Part shown: piece by piece, positions 17,358 through 25,754 of the stretch
Numbering within the stretch: the first letter of the stretch is position 1
Layout: every line of letters starts with the position of its first letter
Source of the DNA: CAZAQS01 sp964486825
GTDB lineage: Bacteria; Chloroflexota; Anaerolineae; Anaerolineales; UBA4823
Assembly (NCBI GenBank): GCA_964486825.1
Contig: CAZAQS010000024.1
Coordinates: forward strand, 1 to 31,261
Reading direction: 5' to 3'
Length of the DNA stretch: 31,261 nt
The notes under the pieces: generated by a model
The model's database searches: none
What the model was told of the DNA's origin: nothing
The model's input: only the letters and a program-made list of their open reading frames with translations
Program-made: the position numbers and the translations under genes

Positions 17358-17461
17358 GATACATACCTGTTGGTAGCTTATCCCCGAAAAGAGTGGAACC
17401 GGTTCACTTGGGTTCTTTGAGCGATGTAGGCTGAGGCTCTGATTCTAAACAGGTATGTATC
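17358..17461. ncRNA. candidate structured RNA (or small inverted-repeat element)
   Basis: GATACATACCTGTT (17358-17371) is the exact reverse complement of 17448-17461, giving a 14-base-pair closing stem. Inside it, AAAGA (17388-17392) pairs with TCTTT (17414-17418), and GTG-g-AA pairs with TTCAC around a CCGG loop. No known RNA class is recognised: SRP, 6S and TPP signatures were not found. It could equally be a tiny transposon-like element with terminal inverted repeats. The strand is unknown. Confidence 0.4.
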
Positions 17462-17584
17462 CTGCATCGAATATGGGCAACCGGATGGTACCAGCTAGTG
17501 AGCGTATGCTTGCCAGCACGGGGGAACTGGCTGCCCTTTGCTTTATATAACTAGAACTGCTGGGTTACAACCGTTAAAAAGGTG

Positions 17585-17608
17585 GTGTACTTATCATGAT
17601 GAGTACAC
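17585..17608. promoter_or_regulatory. 24-base palindromic operator candidate
   Basis: GTGTACT and AGTACAC flank an inner ATCATGAT palindrome. Eleven of twelve base pairs are perfect and the last is a G-T pair. It lies about 60 bases before the start of the C69-type hydrolase, a typical place for a dimeric repressor site. Confidence 0.5.
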
Positions 17609-17669
17609 AATATTACACCAAGTGGAAACAGGAAAGAATTAAGTAGCGTAAGAGTGAAAGGAAGCCCCC

Positions 17670-19004
17670 ATGTGCGATACTTTGGTTGCGGTCGGGAGTG
17701 CTACTGCTGACGGATCGGTGATCTTCGCTAAGAATTCAGACCGGGAACCGAATGAGGCTCACCAGCTAATCCTTATCCCAGGGGCAAGCCATGAGCCAGG
17801 CAGCACAGTTATGTGCACGTATATCGAAATTCCCCAGGTGGAGGAGACGTATGGCGTCCTGCTGGCAAAGCCCTTCTGGATGTGGGGTACGGAGATGGGA
17901 GCGAATGAAAAGGGGGTAATCATAGGGAATGAAGCTGTTTTTACCAGGGTGCCTTACGAAAAAGGACCTGGCCTGCTCGGAATGGATCTCATGCGCCTGG
18001 CACTCGAGCGAGCCAGCACTGCCCGGCAAGCAGTCGATACAATCATTCACCTTCTGGAAAAATACGGGCAGGGAGGAAATTGCGGATACACCCACAAATT
18101 CTTCTACCATAATAGCTTCATCGTAGCTGATCCCTACCAGGCCTGGGTATTGGAAACAGCTGGAAAGCAATGGGCGCTCGAAAAAGTGCGGGGAGTGCGG
18201 AGCATATCTAACGCACTGACAATCGGCAGCGAGTGGGACCAGGCTTCGCCTGACCTGGTAGCCCTGGCGCGGGAAAAAGGTTGGTGCAAGCGTGGACAAG
18301 AGTTCAGCTTTGCTGGTTGCTACTCAGAACCTCTTTACACTCGATTGAGCGACGGAATCCCTCGCCAATGCAGAAGCACAGAGCTGCTTGGCTCTAAAGG
18401 TTCAATAACAGTCGAAACGATGATGAAGATCTTGCGCGATCATGGACCACAAGCCAGCTCACCCCAGAATTTGCGCCAGGGCGTATTGGGCGCTGATATC
18501 TGCATGCATGCCGGTTATGGCCCTGTCCGTAACTCTCAAACCACCGGTTCCATGGTCTCGCATCTCTTACCAAAGCTCCAGACTCACTGGTTAACCGGTA
18601 CTGCAGCTCCTTGTACGAGTATTTTTAAACCTGTATGGATGGACTCTGGCGTGCCGGTAACAGGATCCGTACCAAAAGGCGCCTACGATCCTGCTACCCT
18701 TTGGTGGCGCCATGAAGCCTTACATCGAGAGGTTATCCGAGATTACGCTACCCGAATTTCAGTTATCGCCCGTGATCGAGATCAATTGGAGGAGTCCTTT
18801 ATCCGGAATACGAAACAAGTGCTGGACAGGGGACAAAACGAGCGGGCCTTATTTTCCAAGCGTTGTTATATCCAGGCCGAGGAGGCAACCCGGCGCTGGA
18901 CGGAAAAGGTATGCGAGAACGAAATTCAATCTCGATCTGGACGACTTTACCAGGCCGCCTGGCGAGGCTTCAACAAACAGGCCAGGTTCCCTGAAGCACG
19001 CTGA
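17670..19004 (+). CDS. peptidase C69 / secernin-like Ntn hydrolase
   Basis: The 444-residue protein begins MCDTLVAVGSATADG, followed by FAKNSDREPNE, which marks C69 dipeptidases and secernins: after removal of Met, Cys2 becomes the N-terminal nucleophile. GNCGYTHKFFYHNSFIVADP and WVLETAG are further family blocks. It should hydrolyse amide bonds of small peptides or related amides; the substrate is not defined. No signal peptide is present, so it is cytoplasmic. GAAAGGAAG precedes the ATG, and an operator-like palindrome lies upstream. Its last codons adjoin a creatininase fragment. Confidence 0.85.
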   Translation: MCDTLVAVGSATADGSVIFAKNSDREPNEAHQLILIPGASHEPGSTVMCTYIEIPQVEETYGVLLAKPFWMWGTEMGANEKGVIIGNEAVFTRVPYEKGPGLLGMDLMRLALERASTARQAVDTIIHLLEKYGQGGNCGYTHKFFYHNSFIVADPYQAWVLETAGKQWALEKVRGVRSISNALTIGSEWDQASPDLVALAREKGWCKRGQEFSFAGCYSEPLYTRLSDGIPRQCRSTELLGSKGSITVETMMKILRDHGPQASSPQNLRQGVLGADICMHAGYGPVRNSQTTGSMVSHLLPKLQTHWLTGTAAPCTSIFKPVWMDSGVPVTGSVPKGAYDPATLWWRHEALHREVIRDYATRISVIARDRDQLEESFIRNTKQVLDRGQNERALFSKRCYIQAEEATRRWTEKVCENEIQSRSGRLYQAAWRGFNKQARFPEAR

Positions 19005-19005
19005 G

Positions 19006-19329
19006 CATAATTTGGGTCGAAAAATTATGCATTTGCGCCCCGACCTTGTCCGCATGGAAAAAGTTGTTGATGAGACCGATTTCATCAGCACCCCAGCGTA
19101 TTATATGGATTGGGTGGAGGGCGGCACGCTGGTTGCTAACCCACCCTGGGAGGATGATACAGCCAGCGGAGCGTATGGTGCAGGCAGCCTGGCCAGCGCC
19201 GAGAATGGCAAGTTCTGGTTGGAGTCGGCTATCGCAGAAAAGGTGAATCACGTTGAAGAGATTCACGAGCAGCACCGCCGCCGGGAAGCGCGCCGTTTGA
19301 GCGGTTATGGTCGCTGGAGGAAAGCTTAA
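19006..19329 (+). pseudogene. creatininase-family C-terminal remnant
   Basis: Only the last third of a creatininase-type amidohydrolase is seen. From about 19006 the frame reads EHNLGRKIMHLRPDLVRMEK, close to the family block around the HAGE metal motif. It continues into ASGAYGAGSLASAENGKFWLESAIAE, the usual C-terminus. The N-terminal metal ligands and most of the roughly 250-residue family length are missing; upstream this frame is only the shadow of the C69 gene. The first ATG (19027) has no good ribosome site and would give about 100 residues. I read it as a deletion remnant. Confidence 0.6.
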
Positions 19330-20426
19330 CCCTCTAAATGGAAGGTGTGGTAAGGGTTCTCGCAGGGGTTACCCCAGGCAACATGCATGGTCCGCGCAGT
19401 CAGGTCCATGATCAGGGCGTTGATGGTTTTTTCCCGGTTGAGCGGGTCGCGGGTCATATCCAGGTGATTACAGATCGAGTTGGGGTAATTGATATGGTCT
19501 CGCTGGATTAGCTGCAAGGATTTCACCGTGTGCGCGGGCGAACATGAAAGCAGGCGTTGGGCACGGAAATACCGCACCCGGGTTGCAATCAGCTCATCCG
19601 GGTCCTGTTCGATCTCGCGCATCTTGCTGTCCAGGTAATGGTTGGTATGCACCAGGCTGCCGTCTTGCGCGTATTGGATAGCGAAGCGCCGTGCGGACAC
19701 CTCCACATTATAGATCTCCCCACTCTCATGGACCAACAGGTGGTTGTAACCGGCCGCCCGGTGAGGCACGAGCATATGGCGCATGGCCTTTTCCGGGGTG
19801 GTAGCTCCCAATACGGCCCTCGATACCACTACGCGTGGGATGCCGATGCGGCTATCATTTGGATAAACCGAATCGCAGCACTGGGCAATTCCTGCCGCGT
19901 TGAAACCGATATTGGGAAGCAGGCCGCCATAGGACATAGCCAGGAAGGGCGGCTCCTCATCGGGTATGGCATGGATGATGATGGTATCTTGCTCGTCCTC
20001 GGGCAGCCAGTCCTCGTTATGCGCCACCAGGACGTGTCCATCGGCAGTCCGGTCCCCGTTAACCGCCATACTGGTGCACTTGGTCAGGTGCAGGGCGTCC
20101 ATTGTGACGGCCTCCATACCGATCAACACGGACAAGTCGTCCAAGGGTACATCCGCACCTTCAGCAATACCGGTTATTTCTTGCATATATTGAGGATAGC
20201 GCTCTTGAGTAAAAGGAACATATTTGCTGGCCTGGATTTTTGCCCCTTCCCAGGTCAGCTGAAGCTCGTCGTACCCATTTTCAATCAAGGCCCGGGCGTT
20301 TTCCAGGCTGTGCAGGACCTGCTTTCGGCAGGCCTCCCCGAGCTGCTGGCCCATCTCCCGGTGCGAGCCCTTCAGCCGTACGCAGGGGGGCGGGTCTGGA
20401 TGCGCGGGTGTCGCCGGTGAAACCAT
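19326..20426 (-). CDS. C45-family acyltransferase/hydrolase (isopenicillin-N acyltransferase-like)
   Basis: The 366-residue protein resembles acyl-CoA:6-aminopenicillanate acyltransferase-like Ntn hydrolases: GSHREMGQQLGEA, then KCTSMAVNGDRTADGHVLVAHNEDW with predicted nucleophile Cys117, and later AGYNHLLVHESGEIYNVE and HTNHYLDSKM. In this family the chain cleaves itself before the Cys to expose the nucleophile. Bacterial members are usually amide hydrolases or acyltransferases of unknown substrate. AAGGAG lies five bases before the ATG. It converges with the creatininase remnant, overlapping its end by four bases, and is the second Ntn hydrolase within 3 kb. Confidence 0.83.
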   Translation of the reverse strand: MVSPATPAHPDPPPCVRLKGSHREMGQQLGEACRKQVLHSLENARALIENGYDELQLTWEGAKIQASKYVPFTQERYPQYMQEITGIAEGADVPLDDLSVLIGMEAVTMDALHLTKCTSMAVNGDRTADGHVLVAHNEDWLPEDEQDTIIIHAIPDEEPPFLAMSYGGLLPNIGFNAAGIAQCCDSVYPNDSRIGIPRVVVSRAVLGATTPEKAMRHMLVPHRAAGYNHLLVHESGEIYNVEVSARRFAIQYAQDGSLVHTNHYLDSKMREIEQDPDELIATRVRYFRAQRLLSCSPAHTVKSLQLIQRDHINYPNSICNHLDMTRDPLNREKTINALIMDLTARTMHVAWGNPCENPYHTFHLEG

Positions 20427-20601
20427 AGTACTCCTTTCCTTTGCATGGTGTTACAGAGTTCGCAAGGGAACAGGTGTTTCGTGTGGTAGGTTCCCCGATC
20501 CCCTATGCACCTTCAGGTTTATTGCTCGCTAGCGATAATATTCATTATAACTCCAATCCATAAAGAACCTGAAACAGTGGCGGAAAAGCACTCCAATTCG
20601 A

Positions 20602-20630
20602 TTGACAAACAAAAATCGGAATGGAAGAAT
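20602..20630 (+). promoter_or_regulatory. candidate promoter of the SDR gene
   Basis: A perfect TTGACA (20602-20607) is followed after 17 bases by AAGAAT (20625-20630), a weak -10. It lies about 50 bases before the ATG at 20682. Confidence 0.35.
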
Positions 20631-20681
20631 AAGCAAATTACATAAGTGTATTTGGGATAAAATCTAACTGGGAGAGCTCAC

Positions 20682-21719
20682 ATGAACGATCAAAGCACAC
20701 CCCTGGTCCTGGTGACGGGCGCAGGCAGCTATATCGGGCTTCACTGCGTTTTGCAGCTACTGGAGAGCGGCTATAGCGTGCGTGGGACCCTACGCAACCT
20801 GGACAGGCAAACGCATATCCGGGAAGTTTTGAGGCGGCATGTGGATGCGGATGATCGTTTGGAGTTCTGTGAGGCTGACCTTTTGGTGGAAGACGGTTGG
20901 GCACAAGCTACCCAGGATTGCGTATACGTGCTCCACCTTGCCTCCCCTTTCCCGGTGGTCATGCCAAAGGATGAAAGTGATCTGATCCAGCCTGCCCGGG
21001 AAGGCACATTGCGAGTGCTACGAGCTGCTGCGAATGCGGGGGTGCGGCGAGTCGTGCTGACATCATCGATGGCAGCCATCAACGCGGGTCATGCCGCCAA
21101 CCGGCGCACATTCGATGAAAACGATTGGTCCAATCTGGAGGGGGATATCGATGCTTACTCCAAGAGCAAGACTCTGGCCGAAAAAGCCGCTTGGGAGTTC
21201 ATGGAAGGAATATCTCCCGCTGTGGGAATGGAGCTGGTTGTTATCAACCCCAGCCTGGTGATTGGGCCAGTCCTGGACGAGGAATACAGAGGCACCTCCG
21301 GAATACTGACCAGAGAACTCCTGCGCCGCAAATACCCTGGCTGCGTTGATATTAGCTTTTCTTTGGTGGATGTACGCGATGTCGCCTGGGCGCATCTGAG
21401 AGCAATGCAAACACCAGAGGCGGCTGGACAGCGCTTCTGCTGCGTGGCTGGCGAGCTTTGGATGAAGGAGGTTGCTGAAATCCTGAACCAGAATTACGCC
21501 AAGCGCGGTTATCCGGTGAGGACCAATAAACTTCCCAACGCTGCTTTACATCTGTTGGCTTTGTTTGACCCGGCTGCTCGTGCTACAAAACGAGACCTGG
21601 GCCGCATCAACCATGCCAACACTGGCAAAATCCGTGAAGTGCTCGGATGGCAATCGCGGCCACTGGAGGAAAGTTTGGTCGACATGGCTGAAAGCATGAT
21701 CACGCTCAAGATGATCTAG
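20682..21719 (+). CDS. extended SDR, dihydroflavonol-4-reductase-like
   Basis: The 345-residue protein is an NAD(P)-dependent epimerase/reductase of the extended SDR family: TGAGSYIG (12-19) binds the cofactor, LTSSM carries the catalytic Ser (128/129), and YSKSK gives Tyr159 and Lys163. VLHLASPFPV and the later VDVRDVAWAHLRAM fit the dihydroflavonol-reductase/cinnamoyl-CoA-reductase-like branch, which reduces aldehydes or ketones. The natural substrate is unknown. GGGAG precedes the ATG. It stands alone between oppositely oriented genes. Confidence 0.85.
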   Translation: MNDQSTPLVLVTGAGSYIGLHCVLQLLESGYSVRGTLRNLDRQTHIREVLRRHVDADDRLEFCEADLLVEDGWAQATQDCVYVLHLASPFPVVMPKDESDLIQPAREGTLRVLRAAANAGVRRVVLTSSMAAINAGHAANRRTFDENDWSNLEGDIDAYSKSKTLAEKAAWEFMEGISPAVGMELVVINPSLVIGPVLDEEYRGTSGILTRELLRRKYPGCVDISFSLVDVRDVAWAHLRAMQTPEAAGQRFCCVAGELWMKEVAEILNQNYAKRGYPVRTNKLPNAALHLLALFDPAARATKRDLGRINHANTGKIREVLGWQSRPLEESLVDMAESMITLKMI

Positions 21720-21749
21720 GTTTGTGCTTTGGAAAAGGGTCATACGCTA

Positions 21750-22751
21750 TCACGCCCGAAGCTCAACGATGTCACCTTCCTTCAATACATAGTCCCGGGT
21801 TACCATTTGTCCATCGAAGGCCGAGCTGCCCCATACCCGGGCCGATTTCAGATTCTCGTAGAAATCGCGATGCACCATTCCAGCAAGTTCCATGACCGTG
21901 CTGCCCTGTTTGAGCACGAAGGGCCGCTCCAGGTCGGGATCTTTGCCGGGCGGCCTGGCATAAACACGTAGCACCCCCAATCGCTCGTAAACCTTCCGCT
22001 TAAGGATATTGAAATAACGCCCGGCAACGGCCGATACCGGCATTTGATCAAAATCACCGCAGCGTAGATCATTGCACAGCTCACGGAAAAGCTCATATAC
22101 CTCATCCATGCTCTCATCGTCGCATTTGTTGGCAAGAACGATGAAGGGTTTGAAGACCGCGCGTGGATCGCCGCGCCAGCCCTGCCTGCGGTGTAGGGGG
22201 GCCAGCCGGTGCTGTTCCAGCACATCCAGTGACTTCTCGAGCTGCCCGAGCGGGTCAGCCTGCAAATCGACCAACAGCAGGATAATGTCGCTGCGGCGCG
22301 CCAGATCGAACAAGACCGGCTCGACATAGTCTCCATCTAAGGCTGGAGTATCGACCAGCTGGACCTGGATGTCTTCGAATGGCATCATGCCGGGGGTGGG
22401 CTTCCATGTAGAGAAGGGAGCTGGAGAAACTTCCGGGTCCGCATTGGTCAAAGCCTTTACCAGGGCCGATTTTCCGGAGTTGGCTGCCCCCATTACCATA
22501 ACCTGCCCGGCGCCTTCCCGGTCGATATTGAAAGCCGAGGCGTGCCCGCCAGCTTTCTTACGGGCGGCCTGGGCCTCGTCCTTCAGGCGCGAGAGCTGCC
22601 GGCGCAGGTCGGCGCGCAGCTTGTCGGTGCCCTTGTGCTTGGGGACGATGGAGATCATCTCCTCCAGGCAGGCCACCTTCTCGGCTGGAGTCTGCGCCTC
22701 ACGGAAGCGCTTCTCGGCGTTGGCGTAATCGGGAGGCAGGTTGGTAGGCAT
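21750..22751 (-). CDS. DRG/Obg-like GTPase with C-terminal TGS domain
   Basis: The 333-residue protein has a helical N-terminus (1-70, charged), a GTPase core with G1 GAANSGKSA (88-96), G3 DTPALDG (134-140) and G4 NKCD (208-211), and a C-terminal TGS domain (about 265-333, ending VLKEGDIVELRA). This layout is that of DRG-type translation- or ribosome-associated GTPases, which are common in archaea and eukaryotes and patchy in bacteria. The ATG has GGAG about seven bases upstream. It follows the MFS gene on the same strand after 41 bases, so the two may be cotranscribed. Confidence 0.88.
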   Translation of the reverse strand: MPTNLPPDYANAEKRFREAQTPAEKVACLEEMISIVPKHKGTDKLRADLRRQLSRLKDEAQAARKKAGGHASAFNIDREGAGQVMVMGAANSGKSALVKALTNADPEVSPAPFSTWKPTPGMMPFEDIQVQLVDTPALDGDYVEPVLFDLARRSDIILLLVDLQADPLGQLEKSLDVLEQHRLAPLHRRQGWRGDPRAVFKPFIVLANKCDDESMDEVYELFRELCNDLRCGDFDQMPVSAVAGRYFNILKRKVYERLGVLRVYARPPGKDPDLERPFVLKQGSTVMELAGMVHRDFYENLKSARVWGSSAFDGQMVTRDYVLKEGDIVELRA

Positions 22752-22792
22752 ACATGTCTCCAGATCCTATTTTAACCTGACTTCTCCCTCTT

Positions 22793-24103
22793 TCAATCCC
22801 CCACCCGTTCCGCCACCAGTGCTTGCTGGTGGGCCAGGTCTTTGCGGATCGTCCGCAGCAAGCCCAGGCAGACCAGGATACCCAGGCCGAAAGCTCCCAC
22901 CACGACCCCACCAAAGGCATAGCGCAGTTCCGTTGCATCGCTTACCAGGCCGATGCTGAACGAAAGCACTGCGATCACCAGGTTCAGGATCACGTTGCTG
23001 ACGGAGATGGTGGTGGCTTTGGTCTCTGGCGGCACAACGCTGAACATCAGGATGGTCACAGCCGGCATGACCATATAGGCTACCAATCCCAGGAAGAATG
23101 CCGCCGCCATCAACATCCCCAGGCTGAAGATATTGAAGACCAGCAGGGATAGGAGCACGCCTCCAGACATAGCAATCAACGCCACCCAGGCTGCTGCGCG
23201 GTCGGTGCGCTTGCGCAGCCGGTCGATCAGCCATCCCCCAAGCACTGCCCCGGCTACAAACCCCAGGATGGCTGGCAGCAGAGCCATAGCCGCTGCCTCG
23301 GCATCTGGAGCAATATTGTAGCGCACCAGGTACAGCGGCGCCCAGAATGCGATACTCCAATTGGCAGAGGCCTGGCAGGTATCCAGGGCGAAGGACAAAA
23401 GGACGCTGCGGACTTTCAGCACCTGGCGGAACTCGGCCAGCGAGAAGCGACCTGTATATATGCCCTGGCCCTCTTGCACTTGCTCTTCTGTGGCGCCGCG
23501 CTGCGGCTCGCGCACATAAAGCAGGACCATCAACCCCAGGAAGACACCGATTATGCCGTAGATGACGAAGGGCTGGCGCCAGTTCTGGGTTCCCACCAGG
23601 CTGGCTACCACCAGAGCGCCCGCAGTACCGACCGGGTAGGTCAGGCTCATCAACCCCAGCACCAGGCCGTGCTTTCGCTTAGGGACCGTGTCGGTGATCA
23701 GTGCGTAAGCGGAGGGGTTAAAGCAACCCTCCGCAAAACTCATGCTGGCGCGCGCCATTAGGAGAGAAGGAAAACCGGTGACAAAGGCCGTCATCCAGGT
23801 GATAGCGCTCCAGATAATGGCGCCGGTCGTAATGATGTACTTACGGACCCAGCGATCGGAGAGCGGCCCCCAAAAGAGCTGGCCAAGCAGCGCCGCCAGG
23901 AATACGGATGAGCGCACCATTCCGAGCTGTGTGTCGCTCATGCCCAGCTCGGCCTTGACCGCGCCTGCCACCGGCGCCAGCAGCTCCTTGTCGGCCACAT
24001 GCACCGTCGAGACCAGCATCAGCAGGACGACCATCCCGACCATATAGCGGCCGGTGAGTCGTTTTTGTGGCGGGCTTTTCGCTTCGACAATCGTTTGGGC
24101 CAT
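22793..24103 (-). CDS. MFS transporter
   Basis: The 436-residue protein has twelve predicted helices and motif A (WGPLSDRWVRKYI) between helices 2 and 3. I prefer ATG 24103 because the family N-terminus begins near RYMVGMVVLL; a TTG at 24142 is also open. The substrate is not evident. It is divergent from the oxidoreductase operon, with a 305-base shared region that contains the four-dyad array, so one regulator may control both. Confidence 0.83.
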   Translation of the reverse strand: MAQTIVEAKSPPQKRLTGRYMVGMVVLLMLVSTVHVADKELLAPVAGAVKAELGMSDTQLGMVRSSVFLAALLGQLFWGPLSDRWVRKYIITTGAIIWSAITWMTAFVTGFPSLLMARASMSFAEGCFNPSAYALITDTVPKRKHGLVLGLMSLTYPVGTAGALVVASLVGTQNWRQPFVIYGIIGVFLGLMVLLYVREPQRGATEEQVQEGQGIYTGRFSLAEFRQVLKVRSVLLSFALDTCQASANWSIAFWAPLYLVRYNIAPDAEAAAMALLPAILGFVAGAVLGGWLIDRLRKRTDRAAAWVALIAMSGGVLLSLLVFNIFSLGMLMAAAFFLGLVAYMVMPAVTILMFSVVPPETKATTISVSNVILNLVIAVLSFSIGLVSDATELRYAFGGVVVGAFGLGILVCLGLLRTIRKDLAHQQALVAERVGD

Positions 24104-24408
24104 TGCACAAGTATATCTTTGGATCGTATCCAGCGCAACCAATATTGGAGATTGGCCGAAAAAAAATTGAACAAAAAATCAAATTCCAAACCGCCAATCG
24201 CTCGAGCAAACGGCTGATCATGGCTGCGTTTTATTCTAAATACTTTCAGCGGTTTTCCATTTGCTTTCCGAGAAAATTCTTTAATTCGTGGCCAGGGTTT
24301 ATTGCCTGTGGCATAATGTTAATTGCCTATGGCATAATGATTATTGCCTGTGGCATAATGACTATGCCACAGGCAATAATAAAGAAAACCGCCGGAAAGG
24401 AAGGTGCA
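24104..24408. other. 305-base divergent regulatory region
   Basis: No gene is supported. The left 200 bases are AT-rich and would hold the promoter of the MFS gene on the minus strand; the right part contains the four-dyad repeat array (24301-24380) and the ribosome site GGAAAGGAAGG (24394-24404) of the oxidoreductase. Confidence 0.6.
24301..24380. promoter_or_regulatory. phased operator array of four TGCC-N3-GGCA dyads
   Basis: ATTGCCTGTGGCATAATG occurs at 24301-24318 and again at 24343-24360; a copy with one change (A for G) lies at 24322-24339. An inverted copy follows at 24363-24380. Each holds an 11-base dyad TGCC-N3-GGCA; the centres are 24308, 24329, 24350 and 24370. The third and fourth copies form a perfect 18-base-pair hairpin (24340-24357 with 24363-24380, five-base loop). 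Spacing of about two helical turns suggests cooperative binding by a repressor or activator. Confidence 0.6.
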
Positions 24409-25740
24409 ATGAACACCCATTTACATGCGGATACCGTCATCGTCGGATCGGGTCCCGGAGGCGCTACCGTCGCTCGCGAGCTGGCCCAACGAGGGAGAAA
24501 AGTCCTGCTGCTCGAGCGTGGTATCGACCATCGCCCGCGTAGCTATTACGGCAGCTACCTGGGCGCCCTCATTTATTCCGATCGCCGCAGCCTGCTCTTC
24601 ACGAAAGAAGGCCTCAATATCATTCGCCCGTTGATGGTCGGAGGAGCAACCAGCATGTATTGCGGTTGCGCAGCTCCCCCACCAAACTGGCTCAAGGAGA
24701 AGTACGGCGTCGATCTGGACGCGGAAGTGTCCGAAACAATCGAAGAGCTAGAGATCGCTCCATTGGCACCTGAACTGCGCGGAACAGCCTCCACTCGCAT
24801 TGCCCAGGCCGCCCAGGCGCGCGGTTATGATTGGCAGCCANNNNNNNNNNAGCTCAAGTTCATGAAACCAGCCCGCGCTGAAAAGTTTGAATGCCGGGCG
24901 ACTTGCATGTTAGGCTGCACCTGTGGAGCTAAGTGGAATGCGGCTGAATACGTGGACGAGGCAGTAGCAAGCGGGGCAGACCTACTCACGAAAGCTCATG
25001 TCGAGCGCATCCTGGTGCAGGACGGGCATGTGTCTGGCGTCGAAGGCCGGCTGAACGGGAAACCTTTCACAGTCCATGCTGAGACAGTCGTGCTGGCAGC
25101 CGGCGGCATCGGTACACCCCGGATTTTACAGGCCTCCGGTTTCAATCAGGCCGGGCAGGGCATGACCATGGACGTAACTGTTATGGTATATGGCTTTATC
25201 AAGGAAAAGGGCACAGGCAACGAGCCACCCATGACCTGGTCCTGGGAAAACCAGGAGGTAGGCTATATGCTTAGCACTCTGATCGACCCCTGGCTCCTGT
25301 ACCCCATCATCAACGCTCTCAAAGGTCCCAAATACGCTGCCTACTGGCCACGCTACAACAATATTTTGGGGGTGATGATCAAACTGAAAGATGATATTTC
25401 CGGAGGCGTCTTCCCGGATGGGACCATCAGCAAGCCCTTAACCGATAACGACCGGCCGCGCCTGAAGATGGCCGAGGACGTCTGCCGGGAGATCCTGGTG
25501 GAAGCCGGGGCAGAGAAGAGCAGCATTTTCATGACACCCCTGCGCGGTACCCATCCCAGCGGCACCGTCCGCATTGGGAGCATGGTGGACCAGGATTTGC
25601 AAACCGAGGTGCAAGGTCTATACGTATGCGACGCAAGCGCATTCCCTGAAGCCCTGGATCGACCAACCGTGCTAACGATTATCGGGATGGGCAAGCGGTT
25701 GGCCAAACATATCGCGCCAACCCCAGCAAGGTTAAGCTGA
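24409..25740 (+). CDS. GMC-type FAD-dependent oxidoreductase (contains assembly gap)
   Basis: The product of about 443 residues has the FAD motif VIVGSGPGGATVARELAQRG (11-30), a GMC-like GGATSMYCGCAAPP block, and the C-terminal GMC signature GTHPSGTVRIG followed by GLYVCDASAFPE, with the catalytic His in the first. A Cys-rich CRATCMLGCTCGAK follows the gap and matches the C-x3-C-x3-C motif of some GMC-like and cholesterol-oxidase-like enzymes. Ten N bases (24841-24850) interrupt it, with the frame kept, so some residues may be missing. GGAAAGGAAGG gives a clear ribosome site for ATG 24409. It would oxidise an alcohol or similar group. It heads an operon with the PLP enzyme and M28 peptidase. 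Confidence 0.8.
   Translation: MNTHLHADTVIVGSGPGGATVARELAQRGRKVLLLERGIDHRPRSYYGSYLGALIYSDRRSLLFTKEGLNIIRPLMVGGATSMYCGCAAPPPNWLKEKYGVDLDAEVSETIEELEIAPLAPELRGTASTRIAQAAQARGYDWQPXXXXLKFMKPARAEKFECRATCMLGCTCGAKWNAAEYVDEAVASGADLLTKAHVERILVQDGHVSGVEGRLNGKPFTVHAETVVLAAGGIGTPRILQASGFNQAGQGMTMDVTVMVYGFIKEKGTGNEPPMTWSWENQEVGYMLSTLIDPWLLYPIINALKGPKYAAYWPRYNNILGVMIKLKDDISGGVFPDGTISKPLTDNDRPRLKMAEDVCREILVEAGAEKSSIFMTPLRGTHPSGTVRIGSMVDQDLQTEVQGLYVCDASAFPEALDRPTVLTIIGMGKRLAKHIAPTPARLS
24841..24850. other. assembly gap (10 N)
   Basis: Ten N bases inside the GMC oxidoreductase gene; the reading frame continues across it. Confidence 0.99.
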
Positions 25741-25754
25741 AGCCTCCACTCACC

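Larger units (their letters stand above)
17338..17669. other. 332-base noncoding stretch with two structured elements
   Basis: No gene is supported here. It contains a 104-base inverted-repeat-bounded structure (17358-17461) and a 24-base palindrome (17585-17608), and leads into the C69-type gene. TATATA/TATAAC around 17544-17551 could be a -10 element but no matching -35 is evident. Confidence 0.7.

Noticed and set aside
17358..17461. SRP RNA, 6S RNA or TPP riboswitch
   Set aside because: The SRP GGAAGGAAGCAG-type loop, a 6S-like length and bubble, and the two TPP core motifs are all absent; only a CTGAG stretch matched.
18712..19005. Upstream extension of the creatininase-like frame
   Set aside because: This part overlaps the C69 gene out of frame and shows no family similarity, so only the downstream portion is counted.
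19557..20420. Open frame of 287 codons on the plus strand
   Set aside because: It is antisense to the C45-type gene, whose catalytic Cys block and ribosome site are clear.
22767..23360. Minus-strand open frame of 197 codons in the MFS gene
   Set aside because: It is an alternative frame within the transporter gene, without hydrophobic periodicity or motifs.
24301..24380. CRISPR array
   Set aside because: The repeats are 18 bases with 3-base gaps, far too short for spacers, and no cas gene is near.
24340..24380. Rho-independent terminator
   Set aside because: The perfect hairpin has no T tract on either strand and lies just before a gene start, so an operator or leader function is more likely.
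24067..24408. Upstream extension of the oxidoreductase frame through the repeat array
   Set aside because: Translation of this part is repeat-derived and antisense to the MFS start; GGAAAGGAAGG before ATG 24409 decides the start.
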